The translations under genes were made by a program, and so were the position numbers. From Planctomycetaceae bacterium (lineage in GTDB: Bacteria > Planctomycetota > Planctomycetia > Planctomycetales > Planctomycetaceae), in NCBI GenBank assembly GCA_016795125.1, contig JAEUIG010000407.1, forward strand, positions 1-6,782: a stretch of 6,782 nt of DNA. Reading direction: 5' to 3'. Below, one piece after another: positions 1-6,532 of this stretch (position 1 is its first letter; every line of letters begins with the position of its first letter). The notes under the pieces were generated by a model. That model was not told the origin of the DNA. It ran no database searches and saw only the letters and a program-made list of their open reading frames with translations.

Positions 1-665
1 GTGCCGAATCGTACAATCATTACGCCCATTCGCTCCATGCGAATCCGGCGCTGATCGCCATTGCCGAGATCGTGCTGTACTCGGCATTCCTCGCGCACAT
101 TTACCTGGCGATCGTGACCAACAAGGAAAACCACGACGCGCGGGGCCAGGACTACGCCGTCAAGCAGACGAAACGGACCAATCGCAACGTCAATATCTTC
201 GGCTGGACGCCGGACACGACGATGTTCGTGACCGGCGCCGTCGTGCTGGCGTTCATCCTGGTCCACATGAACGACTTTTCCTGGGGACTCGTCGGCGCCG
301 ATGACGTGGAACGCGAGCCTTATGACAAGGCCGTCTTCCTGATGGGCAACATGGTGCGCGGAGTCGTGTACCTCATCGGCTGCCTGTTCCTCGGCATCCA
401 CGTCGCGCACGGCATGCAGAGCGCCTTCCAGTCGCTGGGGCTCAATCATCCGCAGTTCACGCCGCTGGTGCGGAAAGCATCGATCGCGTTTGCATTTGTC
501 GTGACGGTCGGCTTCGGCAGCTTCGTGCTGTGGGGCTGGTCGCAGGCGGCACAGACCGGCGCCGCGGCGACATCGGAAGTCGCACCCGCCGCGCCGGAAG
601 GGGAACTCCCGGCGGAGCATGTTCATCCGCATCCCCACCCGCATCCTGAACCGGATCAGAAGTAG
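1..665 (+). CDS. sdhC: Succinate dehydrogenase cytochrome b subunit, b558 family (5' end outside window)
   Basis: This is the membrane anchor of complex II, which carries heme b and the quinone site. The reading frame is open from base 3 to the TAG at 663-665, giving 220 residues with the true start upstream. Four hydrophobic segments are visible at about residues 16-39, 70-88, 115-135 and 159-180, so the first of the family's five helices is probably outside the window. Candidate heme ligands are His32 (FLAHIYLAI), His88 (ILVHMNDF) and His133/His136. The stretch GIHVAHGMQSAFQSLG (about 132-147) matches the conserved HG..S..Q.LG signature of the single-subunit b558 anchors. The tail after the last helix is Ala/Glu rich and ends in an unusual alternating His-Pro run. 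The order C-A-B with the following two genes supports the call. The family is clear; which histidines bind heme is inferred. Confidence 0.9.
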   Translation, partial: AESYNHYAHSLHANPALIAIAEIVLYSAFLAHIYLAIVTNKENHDARGQDYAVKQTKRTNRNVNIFGWTPDTTMFVTGAVVLAFILVHMNDFSWGLVGADDVEREPYDKAVFLMGNMVRGVVYLIGCLFLGIHVAHGMQSAFQSLGLNHPQFTPLVRKASIAFAFVVTVGFGSFVLWGWSQAAQTGAAATSEVAPAAPEGELPAEHVHPHPHPHPEPDQK

Positions 666-708
666 GGTGCCGCGGAGATTGAGGCCAGTCCGTTCGTAGT
701 TCGCTGTC

Positions 709-725
709 GGCCGGAACAGCCGGCC
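709..725. other. GC-rich hairpin in the sdhC-sdhA spacer
   Basis: GGCCGG (709-714) and CCGGCC (720-725) pair perfectly around a 5-base loop, AACAG. The hairpin lies inside the 77-bp spacer between the sdhC stop and the sdhA ATG. It is not followed by a T-run, so it is not a standard intrinsic terminator. It might stabilise or process the mRNA between the two cistrons, or be part of a dispersed intergenic repeat. Only the pairing is seen directly; the role is unknown. Confidence 0.5.
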
Positions 726-742
726 TTACGCCTGCAGAATCC

Positions 743-2677
743 ATGACCATCGCGACCGACTCCAAGCTGAACGCCCGCATTCCGGACGGACCGATCGACC
801 AGAAGTGGACGCGGTGCAAGGACCAGCTCAAGCTGGTCGCGCCGAACAACAAGCGCAAGTTCCACGTCATCGTTGTCGGCACCGGGCTGGCCGGCGCCGC
901 CGCGGCGGCTTCTCTGGCCGAACAGGGCTACACCGTCACGGTCGTCACGATTCACGACTCTCCACGCCGGGCGCACAGCATCGCCGCGCAGGGGGGAATC
1001 AACGCGTCGAAGAACTATCAGAACGACGGCGACAGCGTGCACCGGCTGTTCACCGATACGGTGAAAGGCGGCGACTTCCGCGCCCGCGAAGCCAACGTCT
1101 ACCGGCTGGCCGAAGTCAGCGGCAACATCATCGATCAGTGCGTGGCCCAGGGCGTGCCGTTCGCCCGCGAATACGGCGGCATGCTGGCGAACCGCACGTT
1201 CGGTGGAGCGCTCGTCTCGCGCACGTTCTACTGTCGCGGCCAGACCGGCCAGCAGTTGTTGATCGGCGCCTACAGTGCCCTGATGCGTCAGGCGGCTTCC
1301 GGCCGTGCGAAGATTTACGCCCGCCGCGAAATGCTCGACCTCGTCATGGTCGACGGCGTCGCCCGCGGGATCGTCTGCCGCAACCTCGTCACGGGAGCGT
1401 ACGAAACCTACGCCGGCCACGCCGTGCTGCTCTGCACCGGCGGCTATGGCAACGTGTTCTACCTCTCCACGAACGCCAAGGGCTGCAACGTCACCGCCTC
1501 ATGGCGCTGTCACAAGCGCGGCGCCTACTTCGCCAACCCGTGCTACACGCAGATCCATCCGACCTGCATCCCGGTCCACGGCGATTATCAGTCCAAGCTC
1601 ACGCTGATGAGCGAGAGCCTCCGGAACGACGGGCGCGTGTGGGTGCCGAAAAACAAGGGAGACTCGCGGCGGCCGGAACAGATCCCCGACGAGGAGCGCG
1701 ACTACTACCTCGAGCGCCGCTACCCGACCTACGGCAACATGGTGCCGCGCGACGTCGCCAGCCGCGCCGCCAAGGAACGTTGCGACGCCGGGTTCGGCGT
1801 CGGCGATACGCAGATGGCCGTGTACCTCGATTTCAGCCGGGCCATCCAGGAGCAGGGCCGCGCGGCGATCGAAGGGAAGTACGGCAACCTGTTCGACATG
1901 TACGAGAAGATCACCGGCGAGAACGGTTACGTGACGCCGATGATGATCTACCCCGCCGTGCACTACACGATGGGAGGCCTCTGGGTCGATTACCACCTCG
2001 AGAGCACGATCCCCGGCCTGTTCGTCCTCGGCGAAGCGAACTTCTCCGATCACGGCGCCAACCGGCTGGGCGCCAGCGCGCTGATGCAGGGACTGGCCGA
2101 CGGTTACTTCGTCGCCCCGTACACGGTGGGCAACCACCTGGCCTCACGGTCGCTTAAGCCCGTCACCGACGCGCATCCCAGCTTCACGGAGGCGCTCGCC
2201 AGCGCGAAAGCTCGGACGGATCGCATCCTGGCGGTGAACGGCACAACGACAGTGAACGAGCTGCACCGGCGTCTCGGCCAGATCATGTGGAACAAGTGCG
2301 GGATGGGGCGGAATGCGGCCGGCCTCAGCAGCGCGATCAAGGAAATCGGCGCACTGCGGGACGAGTTCTGGAGTTCGGTCCGCGTCCTCGGCAGTGGAGA
2401 AGCCTTCAACCAGAACCTGGAGCACGCCGGTCGGCTGGCGGACTTCCTCGAATTCGGCGAACTGCTGGTCCGCGACGCCCTGCATCGTGAAGAGTCCTGC
2501 GGCGGCCACTTCCGCGAGGAACACCAGACGGAAGAAGGCGAAGCCAAGCGCAACGACAAGGACTTCTGCTACGCCGGCGCGTGGGAGTCAAAGGGGGAGG
2601 ACGTTGCACAATCGGTGCTTCACAAGGAGCCGTTGGAATTCAAGGACGTCCCGCTGGTACAGCGCAGCTATAAGTAG
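743..2677 (+). CDS. sdhA: Succinate dehydrogenase flavoprotein subunit
   Basis: This is the catalytic subunit of complex II. It oxidises succinate to fumarate on covalently bound FAD at the membrane face and passes electrons to SdhB. The 644-residue length fits the Bacillus/epsilonproteobacterial type. The FAD-binding motif GTGLAG is at 46-51. RRAHSIAAQGG (75-85) contains His78, the expected covalent FAD attachment. Active-site candidates are His272 (QIHPT), Arg336 (PRDVASR), His407 (HYTMGG) and Arg441 (HGANRLGAS). The C-terminal domain ends with a charged stretch, HREESCGGHFREEH (581-594), typical of the family. The ATG at 743 places the usual ~40-residue leader before the FAD domain. No Shine-Dalgarno sequence is evident before it. 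The gene sits 77 bp after sdhC and 135 bp before sdhB. Every key residue looked for is present, so activity is expected. Residue roles are by analogy with E. coli and Wolinella enzymes. Confidence 0.97.
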   Translation: MTIATDSKLNARIPDGPIDQKWTRCKDQLKLVAPNNKRKFHVIVVGTGLAGAAAAASLAEQGYTVTVVTIHDSPRRAHSIAAQGGINASKNYQNDGDSVHRLFTDTVKGGDFRAREANVYRLAEVSGNIIDQCVAQGVPFAREYGGMLANRTFGGALVSRTFYCRGQTGQQLLIGAYSALMRQAASGRAKIYARREMLDLVMVDGVARGIVCRNLVTGAYETYAGHAVLLCTGGYGNVFYLSTNAKGCNVTASWRCHKRGAYFANPCYTQIHPTCIPVHGDYQSKLTLMSESLRNDGRVWVPKNKGDSRRPEQIPDEERDYYLERRYPTYGNMVPRDVASRAAKERCDAGFGVGDTQMAVYLDFSRAIQEQGRAAIEGKYGNLFDMYEKITGENGYVTPMMIYPAVHYTMGGLWVDYHLESTIPGLFVLGEANFSDHGANRLGASALMQGLADGYFVAPYTVGNHLASRSLKPVTDAHPSFTEALASAKARTDRILAVNGTTTVNELHRRLGQIMWNKCGMGRNAAGLSSAIKEIGALRDEFWSSVRVLGSGEAFNQNLEHAGRLADFLEFGELLVRDALHREESCGGHFREEHQTEEGEAKRNDKDFCYAGAWESKGEDVAQSVLHKEPLEFKDVPLVQRSYK

Positions 2678-2810
2678 GTAATCGGTAATCGGTTGTCGGT
2701 TATCGGTGACTTCGTTGATGGAGAATCGTGTCAGAATCGCGGCGACTGTATTGGCTCGCGAGATCGTTGACTGGGCGTATACCGACAACCGACAACCGAT
2801 TACCGACAAC
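2678..2810. repeat. Inverted pair of 7-bp tandem repeat arrays between sdhA and sdhB
   Basis: The left arm (2678-2707) is G followed by four heptamers: TAATCGG (2679), TAATCGG (2686), TTGTCGG (2693) and TTATCGG (2700), then T. The right arm (2781-2810) carries the same family in the opposite orientation: CCGACAA (2782), CCGACAA (2789), CCGATTA (2796), CCGACAA (2803). The two 30-base arms are complementary at 27 of 30 positions and enclose 73 bases (2708-2780). The element starts at the base after the sdhA stop and ends two bases before the sdhB GTG. Transcribed, it would form a long hairpin next to the sdhB start. It could be a dispersed intergenic repeat, a miniature mobile element, or a structure that tunes SdhA:SdhB expression. 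No transposase, clear terminal duplication or T-run is seen. Confidence 0.8.
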
Positions 2811-2812
2811 CC

Positions 2813-3577
2813 GTGACTCACAAGTCCCTCAATTTGACCCTCCGAGTCTGGCGGCAGCCGAACGCCGATGCCCCTGGAGCGTTTCGCACCTACAAGTTGG
2901 GCGGAATCTCGCCCGACATGTCGTTCCTCGAAATGCTGGACGTGCTGAACGACCAGCTCATCAAGGACGGAGAGGAGCCGATCGCCTTCGATCACGACTG
3001 TCGCGAAGGCATCTGCGGCACCTGCGGCGTGATGATTAACGGCCAGCCGCATGGTCCGTTGCCGGCGACGACGACCTGCCAGTTGCACATGCGGCACTTC
3101 CACGACGGCGATGAAATCGTGATCGAGCCGTGGCGGGCGCGGGCATTCCCGATTATTCGCGACCTGTCGGTCGATCGCTCCGCCTTCGATCGGATCATCC
3201 AGGCCGGTGGTTACGTTTCGGTTTCGACCGGCCAGGCGCCGGACGGCAACTGCCTGCCAATTCCGAAGGTTCAGCAGGAGAGCGCCCTCGATGCGGCCGT
3301 GTGCATCGGCTGCGGCGCATGCGTCGCCGCGTGCAAGAACGCGTCTGCGGCCCTGTTCACGAGCGCAAAGGTTTCGCACATGGCCCAGCTTCCGCAGGGT
3401 CAGGCGGAGCGGCGCCAACGCGTGCTGGCAATGGTCGGTCAGCACGACGAAGAAGGCTTCGGCTGGTGCACGAACACCTACGAGTGCGAAGCCGCCTGCC
3501 CGGCATCGATCTCGGTGACGCACATCGCCCGGATGAACCGCGAGCACGTGAAGGCCACGTTCGCCGGCCAGAAATAG
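2813..3577 (+). CDS. sdhB: Succinate dehydrogenase iron-sulfur subunit
   Basis: This subunit conducts electrons from SdhA through three clusters to quinone at SdhC. The protein has 254 residues, normal for the family. The N-terminal ferredoxin domain holds the [2Fe-2S] ligands Cys63, Cys68, Cys71 (CREGICGTC) and Cys89; all four are Cys. The C-terminal domain has C164-x2-C167-x2-C170-x3-C174 and later C219, C225, C229. By analogy with E. coli SdhB, C164/C167/C170/C229 bind [4Fe-4S] and C174/C219/C225 bind [3Fe-4S]. Thr222 sits where a fourth cysteine would be, as expected for a three-iron cluster. The start is the GTG at 2813. It is the only usual start codon in frame between the stop at 2768-2770 and the conserved region, and it has no Shine-Dalgarno sequence because the inverted repeat occupies that site. 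Translation may depend on coupling to, or on the structure behind, sdhA. Confidence 0.96.
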   Translation: MTHKSLNLTLRVWRQPNADAPGAFRTYKLGGISPDMSFLEMLDVLNDQLIKDGEEPIAFDHDCREGICGTCGVMINGQPHGPLPATTTCQLHMRHFHDGDEIVIEPWRARAFPIIRDLSVDRSAFDRIIQAGGYVSVSTGQAPDGNCLPIPKVQQESALDAAVCIGCGACVAACKNASAALFTSAKVSHMAQLPQGQAERRQRVLAMVGQHDEEGFGWCTNTYECEAACPASISVTHIARMNREHVKATFAGQK

Positions 3578-3599
3578 CGTGCGACGGCATTCATCAGCC

Positions 3600-3620
3600 T
3601 GACCGTTGGATCAACGGTCA
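3600..3620. other. Hairpin between the convergent sdhB and HPt genes (possible shared 3' end structure)
   Basis: GACCGTTG (3601-3608) and CAACGGTC (3612-3619) form an 8-bp stem with loop GAT. A flanking T-A pair (3600/3620) extends it to 9 bp. It lies 23 bases after the sdhB stop and overlaps the HPt stop codon (3611-3613 on the - strand). Neither strand has a T-run after it, so it is not a textbook intrinsic terminator. It may still be a 3' boundary for either transcript. The structure is seen; the function is inferred. Confidence 0.4.
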
Positions 3621-3997
3621 ATCACCGTCCGCTGCAATTCGGCGAGCAGCCGTTCAATGTATGCCTCCAGCATCGGGAGCGTGCCGCGCGCCTGCTCGGT
3701 GTTCCCATTGCGAAACGCGTCTTCTGCTTCTTGAGCGGCCCGGGCAGCCGGCTCGCTGAAGTTTGCCGCCAGCCCTTTCAGGCTGTGCGCCGCTCGTGCG
3801 GCAGACTCATGGTCCCGGGCCTTCAGCCCCGCATGCACGCCGCGCAGGACCTCCGGCAGGTCCTGAACCACGATCAGCGCCAACTCCCGCAGCAGTTCCG
3901 CGTCTCCTCCCAGGCGACTCAAGGCCGCAGGCAGATCAATGCCGGCGTCCGCGGGAACGAGGTGATTCTGTGAGGGCCCGGCCATCGGCGAAGACAT
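3611..3997 (-). CDS. Free-standing HPt (histidine phosphotransfer) domain protein
   Basis: This small cytoplasmic four-helix protein is expected to relay phosphoryl groups between a hybrid kinase and a response regulator. The frame can open at 4048 (145 residues) or at the ATG at 3997 (128 residues). I prefer 3997 because the extra 17 residues are Cys-rich and unlike a domain N-terminus, but neither start has a Shine-Dalgarno sequence; 3985 is a third option. In long-form numbering the domain runs from about 36 to 140: IDLPAALSRLGGDAELL, then AAHSLKGLAANF (86-97) with phospho-accepting His88 and conserved Lys91 and Gly92, then a Glu/Ala-rich helix pair. No kinase or regulator lies beside it, so its partners are elsewhere. 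It converges with sdhB across 33 bp and diverges from the tRNA gene. The family call is strong; the pathway is unknown. Confidence 0.85.
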   Translation of the reverse strand: MSSPMAGPSQNHLVPADAGIDLPAALSRLGGDAELLRELALIVVQDLPEVLRGVHAGLKARDHESAARAAHSLKGLAANFSEPAARAAQEAEDAFRNGNTEQARGTLPMLEAYIERLLAELQRTVIDR

Positions 3998-4060
3998 GGC
4001 GGCGTCCGAGTGTTCAGGTGCCCGCGAACCGAGGCAGCATAGCGGCATCTCGCGTTGCGG

Positions 4061-4072
4061 TCGACCGGTCGA
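4061..4072. promoter_or_regulatory. 12-bp perfect palindrome upstream of the HPt gene
   Basis: TCGACCGGTCGA equals its own reverse complement. It lies 63 bases before the preferred HPt start (12 bases before the longer start) and about 50 bases before the -35 of the tRNA promoter. It could be an operator for a dimeric regulator. Short palindromes of G, C, T and A in GC-rich DNA also arise by chance. No regulator is identified. Confidence 0.25.
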
Positions 4073-4122
4073 GCGCCGCTCGTGCCGCAGAACTGCGCCG
4101 AGATTCTCCCGCTTCGCCGTCC

Positions 4123-4151
4123 TTGACGTTCACCATTCCGCGACTTATGGT
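4123..4151 (+). promoter_or_regulatory. Sigma-70-type promoter of the tRNA-Val gene
   Basis: TTGACG (4123-4128) matches five of six bases of the -35 consensus. TATGGT (4146-4151) matches four of six of the -10 consensus, and the spacer is exactly 17 bp. Transcription would start near 4157-4158, leaving a 5' leader of about 17 nt before the mature tRNA at 4175. The spacing and position make this the most believable promoter in the window. Confidence 0.65.
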
Positions 4152-4174
4152 GTCTGCGTCTTCGAAAGACACCG

Positions 4175-4248
4175 GCGCCCGTAGCTCAGTTGGTTAGAGT
4201 GCATGCTTGACATGCATGAGGTCGGAGGTTCGAGTCCTCCCGGGCGCA
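4175..4248 (+). tRNA. tRNA-Val (anticodon GAC)
   Basis: The gene folds into a full cloverleaf of 74 bases including the discriminator. The acceptor stem is GCGCCCG (4175-4181) with CGGGCGC (4241-4247), discriminator A4248. The D-arm is GCTC/GAGT around AGTTGGTTA. The anticodon stem is CATGC (4202-4206) with GCATG (4214-4218), loop TTGACAT, with U33 and anticodon GAC at 4209-4211 reading GUC and GUU valine codons. The variable loop is AGGTC. The T-arm is GGAGG/CCTCC around TTCGAGT. The 3' CCA is not encoded; CTT follows. No intron or mismatch is seen apart from one G-T pair in the D-stem. Confidence 0.95.
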
Positions 4249-4551
4249 CTTAATATTCTCTGAGACACATCACTTACGTCATCGATTCGCTGGGCCGGAA
4301 CGGCAGCATCCCGTCCGTGGCTGCCGTGAGGGACCCGCGGGCCGTCGCTGCACATCGTCAAGTCCGCCGCGAGATCATCGCCACAGCAGCAGTAATGCCG
4401 CACGATGTCGATGATCGACGTTCACAGCTTCGTGAGCGCATGTCCCGTGTCGTCATCGATGGCGGGCGCTTGGCATTCCTGACTGGCGCGTCGATGTGGA
4501 TACGGAGTCGAGGAACTCCCCGCAGCGGATCCACAATCAGGAGATGCACTC
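4249..4551. other. Intergenic stretch of about 300 bases, no gene recognised
   Basis: The region separates tRNA-Val from the next gene. Short open frames cross it on both strands, but none has a recognisable domain. One on the - strand runs through the tRNA and yields the sequence typical of falsely predicted tRNA-antisense proteins. An 8-bp stem (ACGGCAGC 4300-4307 with GCTGCCGT 4320-4327, 12-base loop) lies about 50 bases after the tRNA without a T-run. It might mark the end of the tRNA transcript. I see no clear -35/-10 pair for the downstream gene, although its promoter must be here unless it reads through from the tRNA. Confidence 0.5.
4539..4543 (+). promoter_or_regulatory. Shine-Dalgarno site fixing the GTG start at 4552
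   Basis: AGGAG lies 8 bases before GTG 4552. This is the best ribosome-binding site in the window and decides the start of the fusion gene. The ATG at 4544 is out of frame and reaches a stop within 18 codons. Confidence 0.75.
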
Positions 4552-6480
4552 GTGGCGAACGTTTCCGAGCGAATCGCGATTGCGGCGGCTCTCCTGACCG
4601 TGTTCGCGGCTGACTTCGATCGCTTCAGCGTTTCTGCCGCTGATACAGCTCGTGAGTCGCCGCCGCAGGCAACCACGCAGCCAGATCTGAAAGAGCTGGC
4701 GGACGACCCGGTGCGCTTTCTGCAGGTCGCACGCGGTTCGCTCAAATGGGATGAACCTGCCGAGCCGGCGCACGTCGTCGGCCCTGTCTACTTCGTGGGG
4801 ACGCAGGGACTGAGCTCGTACCTGATCACCACGGCAGACGGGCACATCCTGCTCGACACAGGGATGTCCGGCTCCGGACCGCTGATCGAGGCATCTATCC
4901 GCAAGCTCGGGTTCAATCCGCAGGACATCAAGATCCTGCTCGTCAATCACGCGCATGTCGATCACATCGGCGGACACGCGCATCTTCAGAAACTTTCGGG
5001 AGCGCGGATGGTGGCTCTCGAACAGGAGCGAGACCTGATCGAATCCGGCGGCCGGCTCGACTTCCATTATGGCCGGTATCCGGAATTCGGATTTGATTCC
5101 GTCAAGGTCGACCAGGTCATCAGCGATGGCGACGTCGTCCAGCTTGGCGACGTGTCGATCACGGCACTGCTGACGAGCGGCCACACCCGCGGCTCCGCGA
5201 CCTACGTGACGACCATCACCGTCGACGGAAAGGACCACCTGGTGGCGTTTCCCGACGGAACCAGCGTGAATCCCGGGTATCGACTCGTGGGGGACCCGTC
5301 GTACCCCGGCATCAGGGACGACTTCGAACGCACGCTGCGGACACTCGAGTCGCTGGCGCCGGACATCTGGCTCCTGCCACACACCGAGGCCTGCGGACTG
5401 TTTGATCGGATCGCGCAGGCGAAGAAGGCCGGCGTCGAAGCCTGGGTCGATCCCGCCGGCTACAGGACGTGGATTGCCTCGCGCCGGGCCGCCTATGAAG
5501 CGGCGCTCGCGCGCGAGCTCAGCGCGCCTGCGGCGACGCCGGTTACCGTCGACAGTTTTAACCGCGCCGAATCGGACATGTACTTCAGCAGCATCGTGAA
5601 AGACGGCGGCTTCGGAAAGTTCCATCACAGCCGCGAGCTGGCGTCGATCGAGCATCAGACCATTGTCCGTCTGAATCGCGACACGTTGTATTCCTCGGCG
5701 GTTTTCGACCTCGATGCCGGACCGGTGACGGTCTTCCTGCCTGATGCCGGAGACCGGTTCCTGTCGCTGCAGACGATCAACGAGGACCACTACGCGTACG
5801 ACGTGGTTTACGAACCGGGTCGCTACTCGTTCTCGCGCGAAAAATACGGCACACGCTACCTGGCGCTGGCGGTACGCACACTCGTAAATCCCGCAGTGCC
5901 CGGTGATCTGGAAAAAGTGCACGCGCTGCAGGATGCGATCACGGTGGAACAAGCCGAATCGGGCGAGTTTGAGGTCCCGCACTGGGATGCCGCCAGCCAG
6001 ACGAAGATCCGCGACGCGTTGATCGTCCTCGGCACCGCCGGCTTCGATTCCTCGCGGATGTTCGGCCGGCCGGACGAGGTCGATCCCATCGCACACCTGA
6101 TCGGCACCGCCGTCGGCTGGGGAGGGAATCCGAGAGACGCGGCGACATACATCGGCGTCACACCGGCTCAGAACGACGGCCGCACGCCATACACCCTGTC
6201 GGTCAAGGACGTTCCCGTCGACGGCTTCTGGTCGATCAGCGTGTACAATGCCGCAGGTTACTTCGAGAAGAACGCCAGCGACGCCTACACGATCAACAAC
6301 CTCACGGCCAGAAGGAATGCGGACGGGTCGTTCACTGTCCGGTTCGGCGACTGTGACGGCGACGCGGAGAACTGCCTGCCGATCATGCCGGGCTGGAACT
6401 ATACGGTGCGGCTGTATCGCCCGCGGCAGGAGATCCTCGATGGGACGTACAAGTTTCCCGAAGCCGCACCTGCTCGCTAG
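4552..6480 (+). CDS. Exported fusion: B3-like metallo-beta-lactamase-fold domain plus DUF1254/DUF1214
   Basis: The protein has 642 residues. Residues 1-30 resemble an export signal: Arg7, a hydrophobic core at 8-20, and possible cleavage near SVSAA (26-30), so a periplasmic site is likely. Residues about 55-325 are a metallo-hydrolase closest to subclass B3, with LLDTG (100-104), HAHVDH (133-138), His211 (SGHTRGS) and His277 (LLPHTE). These supply the six dizinc ligands His133, His135, Asp137, His138, His211 and His277. The following VDPAGYRTWIASRRAAYEA (299-317) is the usual B3-family C-terminal helix. After a short linker, residues about 330-640 form a complete DUF1254/DUF1214 module, with NRDTLYSSAVFDLDAGPV (375-392), LQTINEDHY (406-414), WSISVYNAAGYF (560-571) and LPIMPGWNYTVRLYRPR (609-625). 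The DUF pair has no established reaction that I know. The substrate is unknown; beta-lactamase activity should not be assumed. The sulfatase gene follows 52 bp downstream. Confidence 0.88.
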   Translation: MANVSERIAIAAALLTVFAADFDRFSVSAADTARESPPQATTQPDLKELADDPVRFLQVARGSLKWDEPAEPAHVVGPVYFVGTQGLSSYLITTADGHILLDTGMSGSGPLIEASIRKLGFNPQDIKILLVNHAHVDHIGGHAHLQKLSGARMVALEQERDLIESGGRLDFHYGRYPEFGFDSVKVDQVISDGDVVQLGDVSITALLTSGHTRGSATYVTTITVDGKDHLVAFPDGTSVNPGYRLVGDPSYPGIRDDFERTLRTLESLAPDIWLLPHTEACGLFDRIAQAKKAGVEAWVDPAGYRTWIASRRAAYEAALARELSAPAATPVTVDSFNRAESDMYFSSIVKDGGFGKFHHSRELASIEHQTIVRLNRDTLYSSAVFDLDAGPVTVFLPDAGDRFLSLQTINEDHYAYDVVYEPGRYSFSREKYGTRYLALAVRTLVNPAVPGDLEKVHALQDAITVEQAESGEFEVPHWDAASQTKIRDALIVLGTAGFDSSRMFGRPDEVDPIAHLIGTAVGWGGNPRDAATYIGVTPAQNDGRTPYTLSVKDVPVDGFWSISVYNAAGYFEKNASDAYTINNLTARRNADGSFTVRFGDCDGDAENCLPIMPGWNYTVRLYRPRQEILDGTYKFPEAAPAR

Positions 6481-6521
6481 GCTGTCGCTCGAAAATCCAT
6501 TCTGTTCGCACCATCCGGAAC

Positions 6522-6527
6522 GGGAAG
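6522..6527 (+). promoter_or_regulatory. Shine-Dalgarno-like site of the sulfatase gene
   Basis: GGGAAG lies 5 bases before the ATG at 6533 and supports that start. The match to the anti-SD is moderate. Confidence 0.45.
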
Positions 6528-6532
6528 TCACA

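Noticed and set aside
656..1420. 254-residue - strand frame over sdhC/sdhA
   Set aside because: Antisense to sdhA and the spacer, with no recognisable domain.
805..2157. 450-residue + strand frame inside sdhA
   Set aside because: Its Arg/Pro-rich composition is typical of a shifted frame over a GC-rich gene, and it is wholly inside sdhA, whose motifs are intact.
2588..3547. 319-residue - strand frame over sdhB and the heptamer element
   Set aside because: Antisense to sdhB. The part over the repeat gives the VIG/RLS-type periodic peptides expected from translating the heptamers.
3600..3620. Calling the sdhB/HPt hairpin a bidirectional intrinsic terminator
   Set aside because: There is no T-run on either side, so it is recorded only as a hairpin.
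4194..4403. 69-residue - strand frame ending in the tRNA gene
   Set aside because: It reads through the tRNA complement and gives the GRTRTSDL sequence well known from false predictions over tRNA genes.
4175..4551. tRNA-Val as an integration site of a mobile element
   Set aside because: No integrase gene, no repeated copy of the tRNA 3' end in the window, and no composition break at 4249.
4552..5520. Annotating the MBL half as a beta-lactam resistance gene
   Set aside because: Fold and ligands fit B3, but the ADS serine region differs, the protein is fused to DUF1254/DUF1214 and it neighbours a sulfatase. Many B3-like environmental proteins have other substrates.
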